The notes under the pieces: generated by a model | Database searches by the model: none | Seen by the model: the letters and a program-made list of their open reading frames with translations, nothing else | Told to the model about the DNA's origin: nothing | Shown here: positions 25,536-36,469 of the stretch, in pieces | How positions within the stretch are numbered: position 1 is the first letter of the stretch | Layout of the letters: every line of letters starts with the position of its first letter | Assembly: GCF_001905505.1 (NCBI RefSeq) | Contig: NZ_LIPG01000002.1 | Coordinates: forward strand, 124,001-188,000 | DNA length: 64,000 nt | Direction of reading: 5' to 3' | From: Streptomyces sp. CB02058 | Lineage (GTDB): Bacteria; Actinomycetota; Actinomycetes; Streptomycetales; Streptomycetaceae | Made by a program: the position numbers and the translations under genes

Positions 25536-28019
25536 TCAGGGGCGGACGGCGTGGAGCGTCGCGTCGTCCCTGGTCCGGTCGCTCGCGGGGACGCGTTCCT
25601 CGCCGGCCCCCGCGGGCTCCCCGCCCGCGGGGGCCGCGTCCGTCTCCCGGCCGGAGGCGGCCCGTGAGGGTGCCACGGCCGGGGTGGCCGCGCCGGGCGC
25701 CCGCTGCTCGTGGGTGACCCCGGACGGGCCGTCCGGTGTGCGTGAGCCGGTGCCGTCCTCCTCACGGGACTCCTCGCCGGAGTCCTCGCGCGAGTCCTCC
25801 CTGGAGTCGCGGGATTCCCCCGGTCCGGGCGGGTCGTCGCTCTCCCCGGTGTCCTGGGTGTCGCCTCCCTCGGCCTCCTCCGTGTCCTCCTCTTCCTCTC
25901 CCTCGCTCTCGTCCGGGTCGGGCTCCACGGGGCCTTCCTCGGCCTCCAGCTCGAAGCCCCGCACCTCGCTGCCCTTCAGGGCGGCCCGGGTGTAGGCGGC
26001 CCAGGTCTGGGCGGGTGCGCCGCCGCCGTTCATGCGGGCGAGGCCGAGGGCTCCGTACAGCGGCTTCTGCACCCCGGTCTCGGGGTCCTGGCCCATGACG
26101 GCGATGACGGTGGCCAGGTCGGGGGTGTAGCCGGCGAACCAGGCCGCCCTGTCCTCCTCGGCGGTGCCGGTCTTGCCGGCGGCGGGGCGGCCCGCGCCGA
26201 GGGCGGCGGTTCCGGTGCCGCCGTCGACGACGCTGCGCAGGACGGAGGTGGTGGTGTCGGCGGCCTCGCGGCTGATGGCCCGCCGGGTGGTCCTGGCGGG
26301 GAGGTCCAGTTCGGTGCCGCCCTTGCTGATCTTGACGACGAGCGTGTACGGGCGCTGTCTGCCGTGGTCGGCGAGGGTGGCGTAGGCGGAGGCCATGTCG
26401 ACGGCGCTGGCGGTGGCGGGGCCGAGTGCGATGGAGGGGGAGGCCGTGAGGTCGGGGGTGTCCTGGGGGATGCCGAGGGCGATCGCGGTGTCCTTGACCT
26501 CCTGGGGGCCGACGTCCTGGGCCATCTGGGCGTAGACGGCGTTGACGGACTTGTCGGTGGCCTCGCGGACGGTGATGGACCCGTAGTCGACGTCGTCCTC
26601 GTTGGCGGGGGCGTAGCCGGTGGAACCGGTTGCGCTCTGGACGGTGCGTTTGTTGTCGCCGTCGTAGCGGGTGTTGGGCGTGATGGCGCGCTCCTTCTGG
26701 GTGGTGGACCCGTTGGACAGAGCGGCGGCGAGGACGAAGGGCTTGAAGGTGGACCCGACCTGGTAGTCGCGGCGGGTCGCGTTGTTGACGAACTGCCTGG
26801 TGTAGTCGATGCCGCCGTAGAGGGCGACGACGTGGCCGTCGGCGGGGGTGATGGATGCGCCGCCCGCGCGGACGTTGCGGTCGGCTTCGCGTTCCTTGCT
26901 GGTCTTGGACAGGACGTTGTCCTGGACGGCTTCGACGAGGGCGTCCTGTTTCTTCTTCTGGAGTGTGGTGGTGATGCGGTAGCCGCCGGTGGCCAGGGTG
27001 GACTCGTCGATGATCTTGTTCTTGGTGAGGTAGTCCTCGACGGCGTGGACGATGTAGCCGCGCTGGCCGGAGAGTGCGGTGGCGGGCTTGGCCTTGTCGG
27101 GGACGGGGAAGGTCATCGCGTCGCGGTCGGCGGCGCTGAGCCAGTCGTGCTCGACCATGCCGTCGAGCACGTAGTCCCAGCGGGCGAGGACGGCCTTCCT
27201 GTTCTCGGGGTGGGTGACGACGTCGTACGAGCTGGGGGCGTTGAGCAGGGAGGCGAGGTAGGCGCCTTCGCCGGTGTCGAGGTCCTCGACGTCCTTGCCG
27301 TAGTAGGCGTGGGAGGCGGCCTGGAGGCCGTAGGCGTTGCGTCCGAAGTAGCTGGTGTTGAGGTAGCCCTCGAGGATCTCGTCCTTGCTCTTCTCGCGGT
27401 CGAGCTTGATGGAGATGAAGAATTCCTTGGCCTTGCGGATGACGGTCTGTTCCTGGCCGAGGTAGTAGTTCTTGACGTACTGCTGGGTGATCGTGGAACC
27501 GCCCTGTCTGCCCTTGCCGGTGACGGTGTTCCAGCCGGCCCGGAGGGTGGCCTTGATGTCGATGGCGTCCTCGGAGTAGAAGTCCCGGTCCTCGGCGGCG
27601 AGTACGGCGTGCTGGATGTTCCGCGGGATGCGGTCCAGCGGGATCTTCTCGCGGTTGATCTCGCCGTCCCGGGCGATGACGGTCTTCCCGTCCGCGTACA
27701 CGTAGACGTTGGCCTCCGCGGTCGCGGCGGCGTTCGCCGCGGGGATGCCGATGAGCTGGTAGCCGGCGATGAATCCGCCGACGAGGAGAAGGGCGAGCAA
27801 CAGGACGCCGCCGAGGACCATCCGCCAGGTGGGGACGGCCCGGCGCCAGCCGGTGCGCTTGGGCCGCTTGGGGCGTTTTGTGCGCCCCTTGGTGGCTTGT
27901 GCGCCGTTCGGGTGAGGGGTGTCGGCGGCGGGGGACGCGGCCGAGGGGTCTCGGGGGGCCCAGCCCCCGGAGCCCTGCTGACCAGGGTCTCCGTCGTGCT
28001 GCGGTGGCTCGTCGCTCAT
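25536..28019 (-). CDS. bifunctional class A penicillin-binding protein
   Basis: An 827-residue peptidoglycan synthase. A basic cytoplasmic tail (RTKRPKRPKRTGWRR) precedes one transmembrane helix (residues 67-90). The transglycosylase domain has the catalytic AAEDRDFYSEDAIDI (E143) and GGSTITQQYVKN. The transpeptidase has S423-x-x-K (GSTFKPF), SVN 491-493 and KTGTAE 616-621. The last 90 residues are acidic, Ser/Pro/Glu-rich and probably disordered, a common actinobacterial extension. The ATG at 28019 follows GAGGAG. It converges with the SMR gene, with three bases between. Confidence 0.94.
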   Translation of the reverse strand: MSDEPPQHDGDPGQQGSGGWAPRDPSAASPAADTPHPNGAQATKGRTKRPKRPKRTGWRRAVPTWRMVLGGVLLLALLLVGGFIAGYQLIGIPAANAAATAEANVYVYADGKTVIARDGEINREKIPLDRIPRNIQHAVLAAEDRDFYSEDAIDIKATLRAGWNTVTGKGRQGGSTITQQYVKNYYLGQEQTVIRKAKEFFISIKLDREKSKDEILEGYLNTSYFGRNAYGLQAASHAYYGKDVEDLDTGEGAYLASLLNAPSSYDVVTHPENRKAVLARWDYVLDGMVEHDWLSAADRDAMTFPVPDKAKPATALSGQRGYIVHAVEDYLTKNKIIDESTLATGGYRITTTLQKKKQDALVEAVQDNVLSKTSKEREADRNVRAGGASITPADGHVVALYGGIDYTRQFVNNATRRDYQVGSTFKPFVLAAALSNGSTTQKERAITPNTRYDGDNKRTVQSATGSTGYAPANEDDVDYGSITVREATDKSVNAVYAQMAQDVGPQEVKDTAIALGIPQDTPDLTASPSIALGPATASAVDMASAYATLADHGRQRPYTLVVKISKGGTELDLPARTTRRAISREAADTTTSVLRSVVDGGTGTAALGAGRPAAGKTGTAEEDRAAWFAGYTPDLATVIAVMGQDPETGVQKPLYGALGLARMNGGGAPAQTWAAYTRAALKGSEVRGFELEAEEGPVEPDPDESEGEEEEDTEEAEGGDTQDTGESDDPPGPGESRDSREDSREDSGEESREEDGTGSRTPDGPSGVTHEQRAPGAATPAVAPSRAASGRETDAAPAGGEPAGAGEERVPASDRTRDDATLHAVRP

Positions 28020-28166
28020 GACTGTGGAGGCTCCTCGACTGCGGATGATTTTCCTATAGTGCACTTTTCGGACGGATAACCCTCGGAACCCTCCACGGAA
28101 ATGGGGTCGCGGCGGCCGAACGGTGTGCACTAACGTCGTGCGCTTTGGCGGAAAGAGGGGGGCGAG

Positions 28167-28967
28167 GTGCGGCTCTATGCCGTGGTGGCGGCCGGAGGGT
28201 TCCGGCGGCATGCCACCTATCGGGTGGCGACGCTCGCGGGGTTGTTCACCAACACCGTCTTCGGTTTCATCATGGCGTACACCTACATCGCCCTCTGGGA
28301 CGAGCGTCCGCAGCTCGGCGGGTACGACATGGCGCAGGCGGTCACCTATGTGTGGCTGGGTCAGGCCCTGCTGATGACCTGCGCGATGCTGGGCAGCGGC
28401 TTCGAGGACGAGCTGATGGAGCGCATCCGCACGGGCGACATCGCGGTCGACCTGTACCGGCCTGCCGACCTCCAGCTGTGGTGGCTGGCGGGGGACCTGG
28501 GCCGGGCGGCGTTCCATCTGCTGGGGCGCGGGATCGTGCCGATGGCCCTGGGGGCCCTGGCCTTCGATCTGGTGCTGCCCGCCTCGCCCTGGACGTGGCT
28601 GGCCTTCCTGGTGTCCGTGGTGCTCGGGGTGGTGGTGAGCTTCGCGGTGCGCTTCCTGGTGGCGCTGTCCGCGTTCTGGCTCCTGGACGGCGCGGGGGCC
28701 ACGCAGATCGCCTGGCTGGCCGGGCTGTTCTTCTCCGGGATGCTGCTGCCGCTGAATCTGTTCCCCGGGGCGCTGGGGGAGGTGGCGCGGGCGCTGCCCT
28801 GGTCGTCGCTGCTCCAGGTGCCCGCCGATGTGTTCCTCGGTACGTACGAGGGCCTTGATCTGCTGGGGGCGTACGCCTTCCAGGCCGGCTGGGCCGTGGC
28901 GCTGCTGCTGGCGGGCCGTCTGCTCCAGTCGGTGGCGACCAGGAGGGTGGTGGTCCAGGGTGGCTGA
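28167..28967 (+). CDS. ABC-2 permease, first subunit
   Basis: A 266-residue permease with six membrane segments, starting MRLYAVVAAGGFRRHATYRVATLAGLFTNTVFGFI. The C-terminus RLLQSVATRRVVVQGG is basic. It belongs to the DUF990-like pair family in which two ABC-2 permeases and an ATPase form one exporter. GTG at 28167 follows GAGGGGGGCGAG. The stop overlaps the next gene's GTG, so they are coupled. The substrate is unknown. Confidence 0.87.
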   Translation: MRLYAVVAAGGFRRHATYRVATLAGLFTNTVFGFIMAYTYIALWDERPQLGGYDMAQAVTYVWLGQALLMTCAMLGSGFEDELMERIRTGDIAVDLYRPADLQLWWLAGDLGRAAFHLLGRGIVPMALGALAFDLVLPASPWTWLAFLVSVVLGVVVSFAVRFLVALSAFWLLDGAGATQIAWLAGLFFSGMLLPLNLFPGALGEVARALPWSSLLQVPADVFLGTYEGLDLLGAYAFQAGWAVALLLAGRLLQSVATRRVVVQGG

Positions 28968-29832
28968 CGTAAGGGTCGAGCGGATCGTGGCCCAGGAGCC
29001 GGGGACGGCGTTCGACGAGCGGTCGCGGCTGGTCGAGGGGGTGCGGGCCTACGGGCTGATCGTGGCGATGTGGCTGCGCTCGACGATGGCGTACCGCGCG
29101 TCGTTCGTGATGACGGCCCTCGGGAACTTCGTGGCGACGGGCTTCGACTTCGTCGCGATCCTGCTGATGTTCACGCACGTCGACGTGCTGGGCGGCTTCA
29201 CGCTGCCGGAGGTCGCGTTGCTGTACGGGGCGTCGGCGACGGCGTTCGGCCTGTCCGACCTGCTGCTGGGGTCGATGGACCGGCTGGGCCGGCGGGTGCG
29301 GGACGGCACGCTGGACACGCTGCTGGTGCGGCCGGTGCCGGTGCTGGCGCAGGTGGCGGCGGACCGGTTCGCGCTGCGCAGGCTGGGGCGGATCACGCAG
29401 GGGCTGCTGGTGCTGGGCTACGCGCTGGGGACGCTGGACATCGCGTGGACCCCGCTGAAGGTGGCGATGCTGCCGATGATGGTGCTGAGCGGGGCGGCCG
29501 TCTTCGGGGCGGTGTTCGTGGTGGGTGCGGCGTTCCAGTTCTGGGCCCAGGACGCGTCGGAGGTGCAGAACGCGTTCACGTACGGGGGGACGACGCTGCT
29601 GCAGTATCCGCCGTCGGTCTTCGCGAAGGACCTGGTGCGCGGGGTGACGTTCGTGGTGCCGCTGGCCTTCGTGAGCTGGCTGCCCGCGCTGTACGTGCTG
29701 GGCCGGGACTATCCGCTGGACCTGCCCCGCTGGGTGGCGTTCCTGCCGCCGGTGGTGGCCGCGGTGTGCTGGGTGCTCGCGGGGCTGGCCTGGCGGGTGG
29801 GGCTGCGGGCGTACCGCAGCACGGGAAGCTGA
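28960..29832 (+). CDS. ABC-2 permease, second subunit
   Basis: A 290-residue permease. A 35-residue hydrophilic N-terminus precedes six hydrophobic segments. Typical loops are LLGSMDRLGRRVRDGTLDTLLVRPVPVLAQVAADRF, compressed over the coupling helix, and NAFTYGGTTLLQYPPSVFAKDLVRG before the last helices. GTG at 28960 overlaps the preceding stop codon and is followed by an ATPase gene with 9 bases between. The pairing with the upstream permease makes a heteromeric exporter. Confidence 0.87.
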   Translation: MADVRVERIVAQEPGTAFDERSRLVEGVRAYGLIVAMWLRSTMAYRASFVMTALGNFVATGFDFVAILLMFTHVDVLGGFTLPEVALLYGASATAFGLSDLLLGSMDRLGRRVRDGTLDTLLVRPVPVLAQVAADRFALRRLGRITQGLLVLGYALGTLDIAWTPLKVAMLPMMVLSGAAVFGAVFVVGAAFQFWAQDASEVQNAFTYGGTTLLQYPPSVFAKDLVRGVTFVVPLAFVSWLPALYVLGRDYPLDLPRWVAFLPPVVAAVCWVLAGLAWRVGLRAYRSTGS

Positions 29833-29841
29833 GGAGTGGGC

Positions 29842-30819
29842 GTGGACGACATGGACTTCATCGAGCTCGACGGCGTCGAGAAGGTCTTCGACGTGCGCCG
29901 GAAGACCGGCTTCATGCGCCGTGAACGGCGTGAGGTGCGGGCGGTGGACGGGATCAGCTTCCGGGTGCCCCGCGGTGAGATGGTCGGCTACATCGGCCCG
30001 AACGGGGCGGGCAAGTCGACGACGATCAAGATGCTGACGGGCATCCTCACGCCGAGCGGCGGCCGGCTGCGGGTCGCGGGGATCGACCCCTCCCGGGAGC
30101 GCACGAGGCTGGCGCACCGCATCGGTGTGGTGTTCGGGCAGCGCACGACGCTCTGGTGGGACCTGCCGCTGCGCGACTCGTACCGGCTGATGCACCGGAT
30201 GTACCGCATCCCCGACAGCCGCTTCCGGGAGAACCTGGACCGGTGTGTCGAACTCCTGGACCTGGGAGCCCTGTTGGAGGTCCCGGTGCGGCAGCTGTCG
30301 CTGGGGCAGCGGATGCGGGGCGACATCGCGGCGGCCCTGCTGCACGATCCGGAGGTGCTGTACCTGGACGAGCCGACGATCGGGCTCGACGTCGTCTCCA
30401 AGGCCAAGGTGCGGGGATTCCTGCGGGACTTGAACGCGGAGCGGTCCACGACGGTGCTGCTGACCACGCACGACCTGACCGACATCGAGCAGCTGTGCAA
30501 GCGGGTGATGGTGATCGACCACGGCCGTCTGGTGTACGACGGGGCGCTCGCCGGGCTGCACGAGGTGGGGGAGAGCGAGCGCACGCTCGTCGTGGACCTG
30601 GAGCGGGAGCTGCCCCCGATCGAGCTCGCGTCGGAGCCCTCGGTGCGGGTCGTGAAGGTGGAAGGGCCCCGGCAGTGGCTGGCGTTCCCGGCGGCAGGGT
30701 CGGCCGCGCCGCTGGTGGCGCGCATCGCGGCGGAGTATCCACTGGTCGATCTGTCGGTGCGCGAGCCGGACATCGAGTCCGTGATCGCGAAGATGTACGT
30801 GTCGGATCCAGCGCTCTAG
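29842..30819 (+). CDS. ABC transporter ATP-binding protein of the two-permease exporter
   Basis: A 325-residue ATPase. Walker A is GPNGAGKSTT, the signature is QLSLGQRMRGDIAAALLHDP, Walker B is VLYLDEPTIGLD, and the H-loop is LLTTHDLTDIEQL. The region between Walker A and signature has IGVVFGQRTTLWWDLPLRDSY, typical of this subfamily. I use the GTG at 29842, 5 bases after GAGGAG; GTG 29836 lies inside that site and ATG 29851 is an alternative. Third gene of the 28167-30819 operon. Confidence 0.9.
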   Translation: MDDMDFIELDGVEKVFDVRRKTGFMRRERREVRAVDGISFRVPRGEMVGYIGPNGAGKSTTIKMLTGILTPSGGRLRVAGIDPSRERTRLAHRIGVVFGQRTTLWWDLPLRDSYRLMHRMYRIPDSRFRENLDRCVELLDLGALLEVPVRQLSLGQRMRGDIAAALLHDPEVLYLDEPTIGLDVVSKAKVRGFLRDLNAERSTTVLLTTHDLTDIEQLCKRVMVIDHGRLVYDGALAGLHEVGESERTLVVDLERELPPIELASEPSVRVVKVEGPRQWLAFPAAGSAAPLVARIAAEYPLVDLSVREPDIESVIAKMYVSDPAL

Positions 30820-30853
30820 GCCCGTCCCGCGATCGCTCTATAGGGTGCCCGGT

Positions 30854-31555
30854 ATGACAAGTGAAAACCCGGACATGCGAGCCTCCGACGCGGAGCGGGA
30901 GCGGGTCGCCGAGACCCTGCGGGAGGCCGTGGCCGAGGGCCGGCTGGAGATGGACGAGTTCGAGCAGCGGCTCGACGCGACGTACAAGGCGCGTACGCAC
31001 GGGGAGTTGGAGCCGCTCGTACGTGATCTCCCGGTGCCGGGCACGCTTGCCGGGCCGGTGACCGGGGCGGTGTCCGAGCGCGCCGGCTCGTCGGCCGACT
31101 GGCCCTCGCGGATCGGCGGCACCGCCACCTCGTCGGGAGCGTTCGCCTTCTGGGGCGGGTTCAGCCGCAAGGGCCACTGGACGGTCGGCTCCCTCTTCAC
31201 CTCGTTCGCGATGTGGGGTGGTGGCGAGATCGATCTGCGCGAGGCCCGGTTCGCCGAGCGGGACGTCGTGATCCGCTGCTTCACGATCATGGGCGGTATC
31301 CAGGTCACCGTGCCGCCGGACCTCGACGTCCAGGTGAGAGGTTTCGGTGTCATGGGCGGTTTCGGGGAGCACTCCAAACTCGACGAGGAGCCGGAGCCCG
31401 CGCCGGGCTCGCCCCGGGTGCGGGTCACGGGCTTCGCGCTCATGGGCGGCGTCGGTGTGGAGCGCAAGTGGAGCAGGGCCCAGAAGCGCCGCCGCAAGGA
31501 GCAGGAGCAGCTGCGGAAGCCGGACACGGGGGACGGGCGCAAGGAGCTCGGCTGA
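30854..31555 (+). CDS. DUF1707 domain protein with LiaF-like C-terminus
   Basis: A 233-residue protein. The N-terminal MRASDAERERVAETLREAVAEGRLEMDEFEQRL is the DUF1707/SHOCT-like domain. The C-terminal half has beta-strand repeats of the LiaF/cell-wall-stress kind: FSRKGHWTVGSLFTSFAMWGGGEIDLREARFA, then VIRCFTIMGGIQVTVPPDLDVQVRGFGVMGGFGEHS, each shown in part. It is presumably cytoplasmic or membrane-peripheral and possibly linked to envelope stress. A TATAGG box (30839-30844) lies just before the ATG, so the message may be nearly leaderless. A perfect palindromic terminator follows. Confidence 0.85.
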   Translation: MTSENPDMRASDAERERVAETLREAVAEGRLEMDEFEQRLDATYKARTHGELEPLVRDLPVPGTLAGPVTGAVSERAGSSADWPSRIGGTATSSGAFAFWGGFSRKGHWTVGSLFTSFAMWGGGEIDLREARFAERDVVIRCFTIMGGIQVTVPPDLDVQVRGFGVMGGFGEHSKLDEEPEPAPGSPRVRVTGFALMGGVGVERKWSRAQKRRRKEQEQLRKPDTGDGRKELG

Positions 31556-31581
31556 GCCGGGCGGGGCGCCCCGCCCGGCTC
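31554..31581. terminator. 28-base perfect palindrome, bidirectional terminator
   Basis: GAGCCGGGCGGGGC and GCCCCGCCCGGCTC are contiguous exact reverse complements that begin at the DUF1707 stop and end just before the SGNH hydrolase stop. It can serve both convergent genes. Confidence 0.85.
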
Positions 31582-31582
31582 G

Positions 31583-32845
31583 TCAGAACGCGTCCGACTT
31601 CGGCGTCCCGTCCGCCGTGCCGAGGTCGATGGCCCGGCCCAGGGCGCGGTAGCCGGCGTCGTTGAAGTGCAGCCGGTCGCCCGAGTCGTACTCGGGAAGG
31701 ATCCGGTTGGGCGCGTAGGGGTCGCGCACGGCGCGGTCGAAGTCGACGAAGGCGTCGAAGACCCGGCCCGAGCGGATCTCCTCGTTGACCGCCAGACGCA
31801 CGCCGTTGCGCTCCGGCGTCCAGGTGGAGTAGCCCTGGAAGGGCGTCAGGGTCGCCCCGACGACCCGCAGTCCCCGGGCGTGCGCGCGCTCGGTGAGGGC
31901 GCGGAGTCCGGCCGTGATGCGCCGGGCGTCGGTCTCCTGGGGGAACTGCTGCACATCGTTGATGCCGAGGGCGATGATCACGGTCCTCGCCCCGGCGACG
32001 GAGAGCACGTCGCGGTCGAAGCGGCCGGCCGCGCTCCGTCCGCCCAGGTTCCGCACACCGCTCACGGTCAGCGGGCTGTCGCGCAGGAGGCGGTTGCCCG
32101 CGATGCCCTGGTTGGCGACCCCGTAGCGGTGCCGCAGCCGGTCGGAGAGGACGTCCGTCCAGCGGGAGTTGGCGTCGGTGGTGGAGCCGCTGCCCGCGGT
32201 CAGGGAGTCGCCTATCGCGACGATCGCGCCGGGGGACGCGTCGTTGCGGACGTCGACGGCCGTCAGATAGCGCCAGCGGGTGGTGCTCCAGGTGCCCTGG
32301 GAGTCGGCCAGGTAGGACGTCTGGTGGGTGTTGGGGTGCTGGGTGACGGGCCCGGCGGCGTACGGCGTGCGCAGGGTGACTTCGAGGTCGGCGTCGGGGG
32401 CGACGGGGACGACGACGGGGTCGCTGACGACCTGCCGGCCCGCGGCGATCGTGACGGCGGCCAGGCCCTGGAAGGTCACCGGCCGGGTGTTGACGGTGGC
32501 CTGGTCGACGACGAGCGGGGTGGAGCCGAAGAGGTTGGACAGGGTGATGCGGGCGGCGTCACCGCCGACGCTGGTGTGCACGATGTTGCGGATGGTGCGG
32601 CCGGGGTAGCCCTGGGCGGCGTTCGGCTCGGCGCTGACGGGGGCTCCGGTCCAGGTGACGACCCAGGTGCCGGTGGAGTTGGCCGGTGCGGCCGGGTTGC
32701 GTGCCGCCGCGTGGGCCCCGGTTCCGGCGAGCGGCGTCTCCCGCTCGGCCGCGATCAGCGACGTACCGAACGCGACGGCGGCGGCGAGCGCGGCGGTGCC
32801 TGCCACGAGGGCGATGAGCAGGGCATACCCCTGGCGCCTGGGCAT
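31583..32845 (-). CDS. secreted SGNH/GDSL hydrolase
   Basis: A 420-residue exported esterase. MPRRQGYALLIALVAGTAALAAAVAFGTS is the signal or anchor. A beta-sandwich region (TGTWVVTWTGAPVSAEPNA...TIRNIVHTSVGGDAARITLSN) precedes the catalytic domain. Block I is IVAIGDSLTAGSG with the Ser nucleophile, block III is IIALGINDVQQ, and block V is SGDRLHFNDAGYRAL with the catalytic Asp-His. The family includes acyl-esterases acting on polysaccharides or lipids. GGAGAA is 10 bases before the ATG. It has a paralogue at 47302 in this window. Confidence 0.9.
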   Translation of the reverse strand: MPRRQGYALLIALVAGTAALAAAVAFGTSLIAAERETPLAGTGAHAAARNPAAPANSTGTWVVTWTGAPVSAEPNAAQGYPGRTIRNIVHTSVGGDAARITLSNLFGSTPLVVDQATVNTRPVTFQGLAAVTIAAGRQVVSDPVVVPVAPDADLEVTLRTPYAAGPVTQHPNTHQTSYLADSQGTWSTTRWRYLTAVDVRNDASPGAIVAIGDSLTAGSGSTTDANSRWTDVLSDRLRHRYGVANQGIAGNRLLRDSPLTVSGVRNLGGRSAAGRFDRDVLSVAGARTVIIALGINDVQQFPQETDARRITAGLRALTERAHARGLRVVGATLTPFQGYSTWTPERNGVRLAVNEEIRSGRVFDAFVDFDRAVRDPYAPNRILPEYDSGDRLHFNDAGYRALGRAIDLGTADGTPKSDAF

Positions 32846-32989
32846 CTGCGGTGATTCTCCCTGCGATGTTCGACCCGGTGTTCGGGTTGCTCTCATGATG
32901 CGACAGGCCCTGGGGAACTCGACGTGCGGCCCAGGAGTAGGTGAGGTAGGGACAATGCGTACGGCACGGCGTGGCGCGTACGCGGACGG

Positions 32990-34339
32990 GTGGAGCGGAT
33001 GGAACAGGACGCGGGACAGGGAACGGCCGGGAAGGCCGGGGCTCCGGACGGGGGGCGGCCGAGGCCGTCGTCCGGCGGATTCGCGTACACCGCCGCCGAT
33101 GAGGAGAAGCGGCGCGGGGTGCGCCGCATGAAGACCACCGCCACAGGCCTGCTCCTGCTCGTCGCGCTCGTGTACGTCCTCGCCACCTGGGCGGAGAACG
33201 CGGGTGTGGGCGGCTGGCCGGGCTTCGTCGCTGCGGCTGCCGAGGCTGGAATGGTGGGTGCGCTGGCGGACTGGTTCGCCGTCACGGCGCTCTTCCGGCG
33301 TCCGCTCGGCCTGCCCATCCCGCACACCGCCATCATTCCCACCAAGAAGGACCAGTTGGGGGAGTCACTCGGTTCCTTCGTGGGCGAGAATTTTCTCTCC
33401 GGGGACGTCGTTCGTGACCGAATTCACGCCCTGGGCGTCGGTGCGAGGCTCGGGAGCTGGCTGGCGGAGCCCGCGCACGCGGACCGGGTCACCGCCGAGC
33501 TGGCCACCGCGCTGCGCGGCGCGCTGACGGTGCTGCGGGACTCCGATGTGCAGGCCGTCGTGGGAGAGGCGATCACCCGGAGGGCGGACGCGGCGGAAGT
33601 CGGCCCGGGCATGGGCAAGATGCTGGAGAAGATCGTCGCGGACGGCGGCCACCGCAGGGTCGTCGACCTCGTCTGCGTGCGCGCGCACGACTGGCTGGTC
33701 CTGCACGGCGACTCCGTCATGGACGCGGTGCAGGGCGGGGCGCCGGGCTGGACGCCCAGGTTCGTGGACAAGCGGGTGGGGGAGCGGGTCTACAAGGAGC
33801 TGCTGCGCTTCGTCACGGAGATGCGCGACATGCCGGGACACCCGGCGCGCGGCTCGATCGACACGTTCCTGACGGACTTCGCCGCCGACCTCCAGACGGA
33901 CTCGGACACCCGGGCCAGGGTGGAGCGGCTGAAGTCGGAGATCCTGGGGCGCCGCGAGGTCCAGGACGTCATCGCGTCCGCATGGTCCTCCGTACGCGCG
34001 ATGATCATGGCGGCGGCCGAGGACGAGCGCAGCGAGCTGCGGCTGCGGGCCAGGGCCTCGCTGATCTCGCTGGGCGCGCGGCTGGCCACGGACGTGCGGC
34101 TCCAGGCGAAGCTGGAGGGCTGGCTGGAGGACGCCGCGGCGTATGTCGTCACGACGTACCGCGCGGAGATCACCTCGCTGATCAGCGACACGGTCGCCGG
34201 GTGGGACGCGGACCAGACGTCGAGGAAGATCGAGGCGCACATCGGGCGCGACCTGCAGTTCATCCGGATCAACGGCACGGTGGTGGGCGCGCTGGCCGGG
34301 CTGGCGATCTACTCGGTGTCGCAGGCGTTCGGGGGCTGA
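32990..34339 (+). CDS. DUF445 family membrane protein
   Basis: A 449-residue protein. After about 47 hydrophilic residues, a helix (TGLLLLVALVYVLATWA) is followed by the DUF445 hallmark AAEAGMVGALADWFAVTALFRRPLGLPIPHTAIIPTKKDQLGESLGSFVGENFL, shown here as its successive motifs ADWFAVTALF, PIPHTAIIP and LGESLGSFV. A long helical region follows, and the last helix is VVGALAGLAIYSVSQAFGG. Its role is unknown; homologues are predicted inner-membrane proteins with long periplasmic or cytoplasmic coils. Start could be GTG 32990 or ATG 32999. Confidence 0.88.
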   Translation: MERMEQDAGQGTAGKAGAPDGGRPRPSSGGFAYTAADEEKRRGVRRMKTTATGLLLLVALVYVLATWAENAGVGGWPGFVAAAAEAGMVGALADWFAVTALFRRPLGLPIPHTAIIPTKKDQLGESLGSFVGENFLSGDVVRDRIHALGVGARLGSWLAEPAHADRVTAELATALRGALTVLRDSDVQAVVGEAITRRADAAEVGPGMGKMLEKIVADGGHRRVVDLVCVRAHDWLVLHGDSVMDAVQGGAPGWTPRFVDKRVGERVYKELLRFVTEMRDMPGHPARGSIDTFLTDFAADLQTDSDTRARVERLKSEILGRREVQDVIASAWSSVRAMIMAAAEDERSELRLRARASLISLGARLATDVRLQAKLEGWLEDAAAYVVTTYRAEITSLISDTVAGWDADQTSRKIEAHIGRDLQFIRINGTVVGALAGLAIYSVSQAFGG

Positions 34340-34471
34340 CGGCAGGGGCCCCGGAGCAGACCGGAGGCGCGCCCGTCCTGTCGTGGCGGGCACGCCCCCG
34401 GGTCACGCGGGGAGTTGCTCTTCAGTACGCACCCCGCGGCGCCCGTGTTCAATCCCCGGGCACGGAATTTC
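34340..34471. other. structured intergenic segment
   Basis: This 132-base gap between convergent genes has CGCGGGG and CCCCGCG arms with an 18-base loop (about 34407-34438), followed by a GC-rich stretch containing TTCAATCCCC. It probably contains a terminator. The TTCAATC loop recalls a tRNA T-arm, but no complete tRNA can be folded. Confidence 0.35.
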
Positions 34472-34774
34472 TCAGGCGGCCCGCCGGGTGACGGCCCACG
34501 AGGCGGCGGCGACACCACCCGCGACGGCGAACACCGAGGGCCAGGCGCCGACCTTCTTGGCGAGCGGGTGCGAGCCGGCGAACGCGGCGACATAGGCGAG
34601 GGTGAGCCCGGTGGCGGCCTTGGCCCCGGCCTGCCGGTTCCACTCGTACGCCGCCACCGACCCGGCCGCCGCCAGGGCGACGCCGCCCAGTGGACGCTTG
34701 CGGGTCCAGCGGGCGATCGCGTACCCGCCGACGAGTCCGCTCGCCGCCACCGCCGCTGCCGGAACCTTCGCCAT
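34472..34774 (-). CDS. small membrane protein, unknown function
   Basis: A 100-residue, Ala-rich protein with three hydrophobic stretches: VPAAAVAASGLVGGYAIA, GGVALAAAGSVAAYEW and LTLAYVAAFAGSHPLA, then VFAVAGGVAAASWAV at the end. It has the look of a small polytopic membrane protein, but no named family is recognised. The ATG at 34774 follows AAGGTGG, which is better than the upstream ATG at 34801. It lies between the DUF445 gene (convergent) and argG (same strand, downstream of it). Confidence 0.6.
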   Translation of the reverse strand: MAKVPAAAVAASGLVGGYAIARWTRKRPLGGVALAAAGSVAAYEWNRQAGAKAATGLTLAYVAAFAGSHPLAKKVGAWPSVFAVAGGVAAASWAVTRRAA

Positions 34775-34870
34775 TGCCGCCACCTTCGCTCTTCCGCTCA
34801 TCCCTGGTCCGAGGATTCGAGGATAGGCCGCGGGCAGGACGGGCCGGAGCCCGGCCCGCCCGGTGGCCGG

Positions 34871-36446
<1,576 letters not shown>

Positions 36447-36469
36447 CCCTCTCTGCGTACGGAGCCCCG

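Noticed and set aside
26364..28079. 571-residue Gly/Val-rich plus-strand frame opposite the penicillin-binding protein
   Set aside because: It is antisense to conserved PBP motifs and is extremely low in complexity.
34432..34470. TTCAATC with flanking GC pairs, like a tRNA T-arm
   Set aside because: No acceptor, D or anticodon stem can be folded on either strand.
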